Assembly (NCBI GenBank): GCA_003563375.1
Contig: PWSB01000191.1
Coordinates: 1 to 5,795, forward strand
Source: Actinomycetota bacterium
Lineage (GTDB): Bacteria; Actinomycetota; Humimicrobiia; Humimicrobiales; Humimicrobiaceae
Length of the DNA stretch: 5,795 nt
Direction of reading: 5' to 3'
In this document: piece after piece, positions 1 through 5,795 of the stretch
Layout: each line of letters opens with the position of its first letter
Numbering within the stretch: position 1 is the first letter of the stretch
The notes under the pieces: generated by a model
Seen by the model: only the letters and a program-made list of their open reading frames with translations
Told to the model about the DNA's origin: nothing
Database searches by the model: none
Made by a program: the position numbers and the translations under genes

Positions 1-714
1 CACAGGATACCCTAGTCTGCGAATGCCCTGTACAAGCCTCTTAAAGGGTTTTAGAAAAAACTTCCTCAAAATTTTTGGTGATATCAATAAGGAATTGGTC
101 ATGCCCCAATCATCGGCAATAAGAAAGGCATCTATTTTTTCAGTCCCCGCTGCAGTTTCTGCCAACCTGAGGCTCCATTCGACGAAGGAATCACAGATGC
201 CCATTACAAGAGAGGGATCATCTGCTATATTATAGGAGAGTGATTCTATGTTTAACAGGAACCAGCTCAATACAGACACAGGTCCCCTTATGCAGGCGAT
301 AATAGCTTTGTCTTTTTGGTTTGCATCGGCTGCATCCGCCAATTGCTTAAACCGCCAGGAGGCTTTCGGGTCGGGCATTGAATATTGCTGCCAGTCTTTG
401 CGTCCTTTTATGGGACTTTCTATTTGCGAGATAATGGGGTATCCCTTTCTCTTATACCTTACCCCCCAATCATCTACACAATCCATGCCATCGGTCTTAA
501 AAAACTCAACACCGCAATAACCTCCAAGAAAAACGGGAACAGCATCGATTCCCAGTTTATTGGCAATCTTTACCGCCTCTTTTCCCTCATAAAGCTCGGT
601 GCTGTAGCCAAGCAAAATCCTCTGAATCCTTTGGCTGAAAGGGAATTCAAATATGGGTACCCTATCGGCTATACCCCCTTTTAAGGCTATTAAAAATCTT
701 TCTCTCGAGAGCAT
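1..714 (-). CDS. UroD-superfamily protein (MtaA/CmuA-like), N-terminal part, runs off the left edge
   Basis: An open minus-strand frame starts at the ATG at 714-712 and stays open for 238 codons to base 1, so the C-terminal third or so is missing. The start reads MLSRERFLIALKGG and continues to DRVP at residues 17-20, the usual opening of non-haem uroporphyrinogen-decarboxylase-superfamily proteins. Further family landmarks are KLGIDAV (53-59), a GPVSVLSWFL segment (144-153), and ADDWGM followed by ISPKILRKFFLKPFKRL (200-227). The fragment ends at GYPV, just where relatives continue into the metal-binding H-x-C motif, so the active site cannot be judged. Members of this superfamily either decarboxylate uroporphyrinogen or move methyl groups between corrinoid proteins and thiols; the latter type fits better here because no haem gene is nearby. 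It follows the dehydrogenase gene by 28 bases, probably in the same transcript. The ribosome binding site is weak (AGGA about 14 bases upstream). The family call is firm; the substrate is unknown. Confidence 0.87.
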   Translation of the reverse strand, partial: MLSRERFLIALKGGIADRVPIFEFPFSQRIQRILLGYSTELYEGKEAVKIANKLGIDAVPVFLGGYCGVEFFKTDGMDCVDDWGVRYKRKGYPIISQIESPIKGRKDWQQYSMPDPKASWRFKQLADAADANQKDKAIIACIRGPVSVLSWFLLNIESLSYNIADDPSLVMGICDSFVEWSLRLAETAAGTEKIDAFLIADDWGMTNSLLISPKILRKFFLKPFKRLVQGIRRLGYPV

Positions 715-742
715 TTTTTTAAAAAATATCCTGCCACGTATT

Positions 743-1507
743 TTATTTCTTATACCTTAGGGCCCCCCCGTCAGCCAATATATCCGCCCCGCAGATATAT
801 TCTGATTCATCGGAAGCCAAAAAAAGGGCAATATTTGCAATATCTTCAGGTTTTCCTATCCTTCCCAAGGGCACCCTTTCGGAAAGTTTTTGATTAATCT
901 CTGGACTATCAGGGTATCTTGTCCTGAGCAGCGGCGTGTCTATTATATGGGGTGTGATAATATTAGCCCTTATCCCTTGGGATAAAACCTCATAGGACAG
1001 CCCCTTGATTATACCGTATAAAGCTGTTTTGGTAGCAGCATAATGCACTCCCCCGCCGCCTCCGCTTATTATAGTACCAGAACCGATGAGTATGATGTTT
1101 CCGCTTTTTCTTCTCATCATATCTTCTATAAAAGACCTTATCAGGTAAAAAGTCCCATTCAGGTTTATGTCTACCGTCTTCTGCCATTGGGAGATCTCCA
1201 TATCTTGTATAGCTATCTTGGGGCCGTATCCTGCTGCGCATACCAGAATATCAACCTTGCCGTGCTCTTTTAATATCCTATCGCAGGAATCTTTTACTGA
1301 GCTATAATCACTTATATCGCATTTGCAGTATTTGCAGCAAACGCCGTATTCACCCCCTATTTCTTGTTCTAGGTCTTCTGAATCCTTTATATCGATTAAA
1401 GCAATATCGGCTCTATTTTCCGCATATTTTTTAGCTATGCTTTTCCCAATGCCGCTTGCTCCGCCTGCTATTACGGCAACCTTGTTGACTAATTTAGGTT
1501 CGTTCAT
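743..1507 (-). CDS. Short-chain dehydrogenase/reductase, classical SDR, NAD-type
   Basis: The 254-residue protein has the usual length and layout of a classical SDR, a soluble NAD(P)-dependent oxidoreductase acting on an alcohol or ketone. Visible motifs are the Rossmann glycine motif AGGASGIG (residues 14-21), an acidic residue D39 after the second strand (ALIDI) that favours NAD over NADP, CDIS (63-66), CAAG (90-93, in place of NNAG), and the catalytic tetrad N115, S143, Y156, K160. The C-terminal ADGGALRYKK is also typical. Three details are odd. The first motif residue is Ala14 where Thr is common. The PG of the substrate loop is PH (186-187). A cysteine cluster C57, C58, C61, C63 sits on the third strand. 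The ATG at 1507 has a clear AGGAG at 1514-1518, six bases upstream. The gene lies 40 bases after the aminotransferase and 28 before the next UroD-like gene, suggesting one operon. KduD-like or polyol dehydrogenase roles are possible, but motifs alone cannot name the substrate. Confidence 0.93.
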   Translation of the reverse strand: MNEPKLVNKVAVIAGGASGIGKSIAKKYAENRADIALIDIKDSEDLEQEIGGEYGVCCKYCKCDISDYSSVKDSCDRILKEHGKVDILVCAAGYGPKIAIQDMEISQWQKTVDINLNGTFYLIRSFIEDMMRRKSGNIILIGSGTIISGGGGGVHYAATKTALYGIIKGLSYEVLSQGIRANIITPHIIDTPLLRTRYPDSPEINQKLSERVPLGRIGKPEDIANIALFLASDESEYICGADILADGGALRYKK

Positions 1508-1547
1508 CTCTTGCTCCTATATATTTTTATGGTCCCATTAATTAAGT

Positions 1548-2903
1548 TCATTGCCCAAATACATCTTCAAGGGTTTTGGTGTATTTTTCGAGTATTTCAT
1601 CAGCCTGGTCTCTGGTGGTTATCAAAGGAGGCTTTATTTTAAGGACAGCCTTGCCCTCTCCGGTACCGCCAACACCAAAAATAATCCCATTTTTAAAACC
1701 GGTCTTGCGCATCTTTGTGCAGCCATCATAATCAGGTTCCCTTGTCTCAGGATCTTTAACGAATTCTACACCAATGTGGAAACCTATGGCCCTTACATCA
1801 CCCATTTGGGGCCAATCTTTCTGCAAGTTAAAAAGTTCCTCCTTAAGGTAAGCGCCCACAGCACGCACATTACCTAAAATATTGTCTCTCTCTATTATTT
1901 CAATCTGTTTAAGTGCAGCAACCTGCGAAACCTGATTGTTCCCAAATGTATGCAGATCGATACCGTCCATCTTCACTCCTTCGATCTCATCAGAGATGAC
2001 CACTGCATTTATAGGGTATCCGCTTCCCATGGATTTACCCAGTACCATGATATCGGGGCTTATCCCATAATGGTTTGCTGCGCTCCAGTCTCCCAGCCTC
2101 CCAAAAGCAGTTTGGATGCAATCCCAAATAAGGATGATGTTATGCTTTTTGCAAATATCCTTTACGCCCTTAAGGTAGTTCTTTGAAAATATTATCTGCC
2201 CTCCGCTGGCCTGAAGGGGTTCCATGACCATTGCGGCTACCGGGCCGGTCGAGCCGTATTTTATCTGCATCTCTAATTCCTGGAGGCACCTTCTGTCCAC
2301 TTCTTGTGCATCATCCCTGTTACTCACCTCAAAATAGGGCCTGTAATAGTAAGGGCCGGGCACCCTTATGAAATTTTGGGAAAAGTGAGCCAATGTCGCT
2401 CCGCCATGATACTTTCCTGTAGCCATAGTTCCCGGGTGGGAAGCGCCTGTGGTCATAAAAGAGGTCCCATGGTATCCCGCATAAAGGGCTATGAAGTTAT
2501 GGGCCTCCGGCCTGTTTATAATGGCTATCTTTAGGGCTGCCTCGATGGTCGCCCCGCCGCCTATAGTAAACATCACCCTGTTCATGTTATCAGGGAATAT
2601 TTCAGCTATTTTTTTTGCCAAAAGGTAACGGGGAACGGTGTAGAAGCCTGTGTGGAAATGGTTGGATAACTCTATCTGTTCTTTTATCACCTGGTTTATT
2701 TCCGGATGCGCATACCCTAGATGCAGTGCCCATGACTGTGAAGTACAATCTAAATATTTTCGTCCCTCTATGTCATATACATATATGTTTTCTCCCCTTA
2801 AAAGGTTTACCCCGGGAGTGCCTCCGCCTAGCATTAAATATGGTTCATATTCGGTAATATCTTCTTTCTTAAACTCCTTGATTTTTTTTATAATAGGGTC
2901 CAT
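1548..2903 (-). CDS. Class-III PLP-dependent aminotransferase (or related lyase)
   Basis: The 451-residue protein matches fold-type I, class-III aminotransferases in length and motif order. The N-terminal half has YDIEGRKYLDC (43-53) and HLGYAHPEI (61-69). The PLP-site segments are GGGATIEAALK (115-125), YHG (144-146), MEPLQASGGQ (227-236), the pyridine-contacting aspartate in WDCIQTAFGRLG (260-271, D261), the Schiff-base lysine K290 in LGKSMGSGYP, and HTFGNN (318-323). Family enzymes move an amino group from an omega- or alpha-amino donor to a keto acid or aldehyde; a few relatives (phospho-lyases) eliminate instead. The usual GSEA is replaced by GGAT, the usual DE by DC, and the common Arg of RxxPPL by Lys in LKIKPPL (421-427). 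The last form is shared, as I recall, with AGXT2/phospho-lyase relatives. The start at 2903 has AAAGGAG at 2909-2915, five bases upstream, and a strong promoter lies just behind it. Probably the first gene of a unit with the dehydrogenase and UroD-like gene. Substrate unknown. Confidence 0.92.
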   Translation of the reverse strand: MDPIIKKIKEFKKEDITEYEPYLMLGGGTPGVNLLRGENIYVYDIEGRKYLDCTSQSWALHLGYAHPEINQVIKEQIELSNHFHTGFYTVPRYLLAKKIAEIFPDNMNRVMFTIGGGATIEAALKIAIINRPEAHNFIALYAGYHGTSFMTTGASHPGTMATGKYHGGATLAHFSQNFIRVPGPYYYRPYFEVSNRDDAQEVDRRCLQELEMQIKYGSTGPVAAMVMEPLQASGGQIIFSKNYLKGVKDICKKHNIILIWDCIQTAFGRLGDWSAANHYGISPDIMVLGKSMGSGYPINAVVISDEIEGVKMDGIDLHTFGNNQVSQVAALKQIEIIERDNILGNVRAVGAYLKEELFNLQKDWPQMGDVRAIGFHIGVEFVKDPETREPDYDGCTKMRKTGFKNGIIFGVGGTGEGKAVLKIKPPLITTRDQADEILEKYTKTLEDVFGQ

Positions 2904-2947
2904 TTTCTCTCCTTTGTACTAAAATGTATTTTTATGATTGTTTTTTT

Positions 2948-2976
2948 ATTATAATGTACTTTTTTAAAAATATCAA
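2948..2976 (-). promoter_or_regulatory. Near-consensus sigma-70/sigma-A promoter before the aminotransferase
   Basis: Read on the minus strand, the gap after the kinase gene has TTGATA at 2976-2971 (five of six matches to TTGACA), exactly 17 bases of spacer, then TATAAT at 2953-2948 (six of six). The spacer contains a T5A6 tract. Transcription would begin near 2941, leaving a leader of about 37 bases before the ATG at 2903 that includes the AAAGGAG ribosome binding site. The -35 box begins eight bases after the kinase stop codon. The background is AT-rich, so part of the match could be chance, but box quality, spacing and position all agree. No operator-like palindrome or GC-rich terminator hairpin is visible in the gap. 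Confidence 0.75.
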
Positions 2977-2983
2977 AAGTAAT

Positions 2984-4474
2984 TTAATTATTTTTTACTA
3001 TTTGCACATAATCATCAAATGCCTCTTTCCATCTATTTCGGTCTCTAGGCTCATAGATTAAAATATTTGATGAATTAAAGGATATCTCCCTTCCCTCTTC
3101 AATACTTTTGATCTCACCAGAAGCTTTAAGCTGCATGAGCAGGTTACCCATGGAGGTAGTCTCTACAGGACCTGCTGCGACAGGTATTCCTGTGAGGTTT
3201 GAGGTCCACTGGCAGACAAGAGGGTTTTTAGCTCCTCCCCCTATAAGATGTATCAGGTCCACCTCGGTCCCGCCAAGTTCAGCGATCAGGTCAAGGTCGA
3301 ATTTAAAACGCAGCACCATGCTTTCGTAAATACACCTTGTCACCTCCGCTATGTCCTCAGGTTTTTTCTGTTTTGTCCTGGCACAATAATCCCTTATCAA
3401 TCCAGGCATATTATCATGGTTCTGTGAGAATATCTGGTCATCGATATCTATGAAAGCATTAAAAGGCCCGGCTTCTTTGGCCATTTCAGCCAGTTTGCCC
3501 CAGCCAAGTAAATTGCCATAATCCATAGCCCATCTTTGGCGGCATTTTTCAAGGATCCAGAAACCAGTCAGATTTTTAGCGATCAGGTTTTTACCCTCTG
3601 CTGCCCCCTCATTGGTGATAGCAGTGGGCAGCAGCCTGGTATCCAATAAAGGATCCTCGGTCTGGATACCGATAACGCACCATGTGCCTGCACTTATAAA
3701 GGCCCACCTTTTTTTAAAAACCGGCAGGCCTGCCACTGCTGAAGTCGTGTCATGTGATGCTGCGGCTATAACCGGCAGGCTATCCACCTCCAGCTGCGTG
3801 CATACTTTTCTAGCCAGGTTCCCTATCTTTTTGCCGGACATCACAATGTCTGGAAACAGACTTTTTTTAAGGCCCAGTTTTCCCAACAGATAACTGTCCC
3901 AGGTTTTTGTCTTCCAATCCAGGAGCATTGTATTATTCGCAATAGTAAACTCACTGCAGAAGGATCCAGTAAAAAAATAATTTAAAAGGTCGGGCATCAT
4001 CAAAAACTTGGCTGCATAACCGAGTTCTGGCTGCCTGCCAAGCCTCATACCATAAAGATAGAAAAGGGGTACCATTGTATATATAGGGTTTATGCCCGTA
4101 ATCCCAAAAAGCCGCTCCCTGGGGACCATCTCATAGAACCTGCCCCTATTGTCTATGTACTTTCCGGGGTCCCTGTAGCTTAAAGGGTTTGAGGAAAGTC
4201 TCCCATTTTTGCCTATCAGCCCAAAATCAAGCCCCCAAGTGTCCAGGGCCACAGACTCAATTTTTGGGCACTTTTTTTTTGCAAGGGCCAACCCTGCACA
4301 ACATTCCCTGTATATGTTAAGTATGTCCCAGTAAAGACTTCCGGCAGCCTCTATAGGCCCGTTCCCAAAACGGTGGACCTCTTTTAACCCTATTTTATAG
4401 CCGTCAAAGCTTCCCAGTATGGCCCTGCCACTGCTGGCCCCGACATCTATAGCCAAATAATATTTTTTATCCAT
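2984..4474 (-). CDS. rhaB: FGGY-family carbohydrate kinase, rhamnulokinase (RhaB) type
   Basis: The 496-residue protein aligns by eye along its whole length with rhamnulokinase, the cytoplasmic enzyme that phosphorylates L-rhamnulose at C1 with ATP. Motifs in order are the first phosphate/nucleotide-binding segment AIDVGASSGRAILGSFDG (8-25), HRFGNGP (34-40), LYWDIL (47-52), DTWGLDFGLI (78-87), SYRDP (99-103), MMPDLLNYFFTG (159-170), the catalytic-base segment ASHDTTSAV (239-247, base D242), SAGTW (261-265), TNEGAAEG (287-294) and the adenosine-side HLIGGGAKN (409-417). It is slightly longer than E. coli RhaB. The segment after TGI (126-128), in which E. coli has NTLYQL, reads IYTMVPLFYL, so the sugar may differ. 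No rhamnose isomerase or rhamnulose-1-phosphate aldolase gene is present here. The start is nine bases after the UroD-like gene stop, with only a weak GAAG upstream, which suggests translational coupling. Family certain; the name rhaB marks the family, and L-rhamnulose as substrate is only a default guess. Confidence 0.9.
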   Translation of the reverse strand: MDKKYYLAIDVGASSGRAILGSFDGYKIGLKEVHRFGNGPIEAAGSLYWDILNIYRECCAGLALAKKKCPKIESVALDTWGLDFGLIGKNGRLSSNPLSYRDPGKYIDNRGRFYEMVPRERLFGITGINPIYTMVPLFYLYGMRLGRQPELGYAAKFLMMPDLLNYFFTGSFCSEFTIANNTMLLDWKTKTWDSYLLGKLGLKKSLFPDIVMSGKKIGNLARKVCTQLEVDSLPVIAAASHDTTSAVAGLPVFKKRWAFISAGTWCVIGIQTEDPLLDTRLLPTAITNEGAAEGKNLIAKNLTGFWILEKCRQRWAMDYGNLLGWGKLAEMAKEAGPFNAFIDIDDQIFSQNHDNMPGLIRDYCARTKQKKPEDIAEVTRCIYESMVLRFKFDLDLIAELGGTEVDLIHLIGGGAKNPLVCQWTSNLTGIPVAAGPVETTSMGNLLMQLKASGEIKSIEEGREISFNSSNILIYEPRDRNRWKEAFDDYVQIVKNN

Positions 4475-4483
4475 ATCTTCTGC

Positions 4484-5680
4484 TTATTTGATAACCTTAT
4501 AGCTGCGTGCTAAACCTGCAACCTTTTGGATCCTTTCAAATTTAGCGCCGGGAGGTGTGGTATCAGCAAAACTTAATATAATGTTTTGACCGTCTCCTAC
4601 CTCTCTGAGCGTTTTATCCATGTATTTTTCAAAACTGTATTCATCCATGGCCCTTTCCAGGACACAGACCGAAGGTATTCCGCCCCATATAGTTATTTTA
4701 TGGCCAAAAACATCCCTTATTTGTTTAAGGGCCAGGCTTGTCATCGGCTCAGGGCATATCGAATCTGCCACATCTATCCCGCTTCTTACATATTCATCCA
4801 GCAGCCCTCTGTTCTCACCATCAGCATGGGTAAGTAAAAATTTATTATTTCTGTGGGCTGCCCTTGACCATTTTTTTAAATAAGGGGATATGTATTTTTT
4901 AAAAAAAGGGGGCCATGTCAGGAAACTGTCATAATTTGCCCCAAGAAAAATGACCTCTGCGGTACTGTCCATAACTATTTCAAGGTTTTTTTTGTAAAAT
5001 ATATTTATTTCTTCGGCAAGTTTCTCCATCCCTGCAAGGTCATCATTGAAAAGATAAACAAAATTTTCAAATTGCATCAGTTCTTTCATGATATGGTGCA
5101 TGGGAGAAGCAGCCAGCATGGAAAAACCTACTGCCACTCCATCTTCACCGACAAAATTTTGGAATTTTAAAAAATCATAATAATTCTGGCCAATCCCAAT
5201 GTTTTTAAAGATATAGCCAAGAGCCCTGAAATCTTTGGGGCCTTTTATCGGGTGTTCCACCGTATGCCCTATCGATGCACCTGCCCTTTTCATCCTCTCA
5301 TCATATAGATATTCCGTATGGATTTTTCCATAAGGGGTGCCTATAACCGTTTTGGTCAGGCCGCCTACCCTGCTGACCTTGATATCAATGCTGTCCGTAT
5401 CTATTCTATAAGGATTAGTCTTAAGGTCATAAATGCCCAATGCCAAAAGCCCCTGGCTCTTGTCTTCAATAAAATCCCTAAAATCAGGGACAACAGAATG
5501 GTATCCGATCCCGATGTCTTGGGTGATCTCCTTCAGGGAACAATTCCGGTATTTTTTGGGCAAAGTATTATTATATTTGTTAGCCTTATACCAAAGATCC
5601 ATTCTGGGGACAAATGGTAAGAAGTCATTCGGTTTGCCTTCAATGGTGGACAATATCACTTTTTTCCAATTTATATTCAC
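4484..5680 (-). CDS. UroD-superfamily protein, complete, with Asp in place of the usual metal-site Cys
   Basis: I choose the GTG at 5680-5678 as start, giving 398 residues. AGAAGG sits six bases upstream at 5687-5692, the preceding gene stops at 5700, and the protein then begins (M)NINWKKVILSTIEGKP, as family members do. The ATG at 5713 (409 residues) has no ribosome binding site and would overlap the upstream gene. In GTG numbering, landmarks are DFLPFVPRMDLWY (19-31), the ISPYLKKW segment (264-271), LLTHADGE (282-289), DSICPEPMTSL (307-317) followed by TIWGGIPS (330-337), and FADTTPPGAKFERI (371-384). These place it in the non-haem branch of the uroporphyrinogen-decarboxylase superfamily, whose characterised members are corrinoid methyltransferases such as MtaA. 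The zinc motif H-x-C of those enzymes reads H-A-D (H285, D287), and the later Cys position appears to be D373. It lies between another UroD-like gene and the kinase with gaps of 19 and 9 bases, clearly one operon. Reaction unknown. Confidence 0.88.
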   Translation of the reverse strand: MNINWKKVILSTIEGKPNDFLPFVPRMDLWYKANKYNNTLPKKYRNCSLKEITQDIGIGYHSVVPDFRDFIEDKSQGLLALGIYDLKTNPYRIDTDSIDIKVSRVGGLTKTVIGTPYGKIHTEYLYDERMKRAGASIGHTVEHPIKGPKDFRALGYIFKNIGIGQNYYDFLKFQNFVGEDGVAVGFSMLAASPMHHIMKELMQFENFVYLFNDDLAGMEKLAEEINIFYKKNLEIVMDSTAEVIFLGANYDSFLTWPPFFKKYISPYLKKWSRAAHRNNKFLLTHADGENRGLLDEYVRSGIDVADSICPEPMTSLALKQIRDVFGHKITIWGGIPSVCVLERAMDEYSFEKYMDKTLREVGDGQNIILSFADTTPPGAKFERIQKVAGLARSYKVIK

Positions 5681-5686
5681 GATAAG

Positions 5687-5692
5687 CCTTCT
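5687..5692 (-). promoter_or_regulatory. Ribosome binding site AGAAGG that fixes a GTG start
   Basis: On the minus strand AGAAGG occupies 5692-5687, within the 19-base gap between the TGA ending at 5700 and a GTG at 5680-5678, with a six-base spacer. It is the only plausible Shine-Dalgarno sequence near the start of the UroD-like gene; nothing comparable precedes the ATG at 5713. Confidence 0.75.
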
Positions 5693-5699
5693 ATCAACA

Positions 5700-5795
5700 T
5701 CAATATTTACCATATTTATGGACAGAATTTATATAAGCTATATAGTTCTGGTGAGGGATATAATCCACAATAGAATGGGAGCTGTCCGAAATATA
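5700..5795 (-). CDS. UroD-superfamily protein, last 31 codons only
   Basis: A minus-strand frame is open from the right edge (5795) to a TGA at 5702-5700. The 31 residues include SSHSIVDYIPHQNYIAYINS (residues 5-24 of the fragment) and end HKYGKY. This is the characteristic tail of many non-haem uroporphyrinogen-decarboxylase-superfamily proteins, in which a final beta strand with an S-H or G-C pair is followed by a (V/I)PxEN helix and a closing YGxY. The fragment has S-H (6-7) at the position that carries the third metal ligand in MtaA-type enzymes. The next gene begins 19 bases downstream, so the two are co-transcribed. This frame shows that the 5714-5795 stretch is coding, not an intergenic promoter region. 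The family call rests on a short stretch and my recall of the consensus, so it is good but not certain; the rest of the gene is outside the window. Confidence 0.78.
   Translation of the reverse strand, partial: YISDSSHSIVDYIPHQNYIAYINSVHKYGKY

Noticed and set aside
23..684. Short plus-strand frames of 70-99 codons opposite the left UroD-like gene.
   Set aside because: They are antisense shadows of a 238-codon minus-strand frame with clear family motifs, and their own translations show no recognisable domain.
1043..1273. Plus-strand and second minus-strand frames overlapping the SDR.
   Set aside because: They lie entirely within the SDR gene, which has full motif support, a good ribosome binding site and proper spacing to its neighbours.
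2930..2985. Runs of T and A after the kinase gene as an intrinsic terminator.
   Set aside because: There is no GC-containing hairpin before a U-tract; the runs belong to the promoter region and its spacer.
4885..4905. T6A7 run within the complete UroD-like gene as a programmed frameshift site.
   Set aside because: The reading frame is intact and family-like on both sides (PPFFKKY), and no alternative frame product or downstream structure is apparent; such runs are expected in AT-rich DNA.
5681..5713. ATG at 5713 as the start of the complete UroD-like protein.
   Set aside because: It has no ribosome binding site and lies within the preceding gene; the GTG at 5680 has AGAAGG at ideal spacing and gives the usual N-terminus of the family.
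5723..5770. An AT-rich quasi-palindrome (CAGAA, two TATATA blocks, TTCTG) and a TTGTGG -35-like box that could be read as an operator and promoter.
   Set aside because: The stretch lies inside an open frame encoding a recognisable UroD-type C-terminus, no good -10 box sits at the right spacing, and the arms are asymmetric.

Overview
The window is AT-rich (roughly 40-45% GC by eye) and tightly packed, and every gene I can support lies on the minus strand, so transcription runs from right to left. Frequent AGG and ATA codons, good Shine-Dalgarno sequences and short gene gaps fit a low-GC bacterium such as a Firmicutes/Clostridia-type anaerobe or a similar lineage. The sequence alone does not fix the phylum.

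Layout in transcription order (right to left). (1) The last 31 codons of a uroporphyrinogen-decarboxylase-superfamily (UroD-like) protein enter from the right edge and stop at 5700. (2) A complete UroD-like protein follows after a 19-base gap. It most likely starts at a GTG at 5680, behind an AGAAGG ribosome binding site, and not at the upstream ATG at 5713. (3) Nine bases later comes a 496-residue FGGY sugar kinase of the rhamnulokinase (RhaB) family. (4) An 80-base AT-rich gap carries a near-consensus sigma-70/sigma-A promoter, TTGATA-N17-TATAAT. (5) A PLP-dependent class-III aminotransferase of 451 residues follows. (6) A 254-residue short-chain dehydrogenase/reductase follows after 40 bases. 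(7) The N-terminal 238 codons of a further UroD-like protein start 28 bases later and run off the left edge. The region 1-714 is therefore coding although no complete frame exists there.

Taken together this is a catabolic-looking cassette: three UroD-like proteins around a ketose/sugar kinase, an aminotransferase and an NAD-type dehydrogenase. No haem-synthesis gene is visible, and the UroD-like proteins resemble the non-haem branch of the superfamily, which includes the corrinoid/CoM methyltransferases MtaA and CmuA. A reasonable inference is the breakdown of a small polyol, sugar or amino compound, possibly O- or N-methylated. The substrate cannot be read from the sequence, and no transporter, corrinoid protein or regulator is in view. 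I see no RNA gene, mobile element, CRISPR array or convincing terminator.
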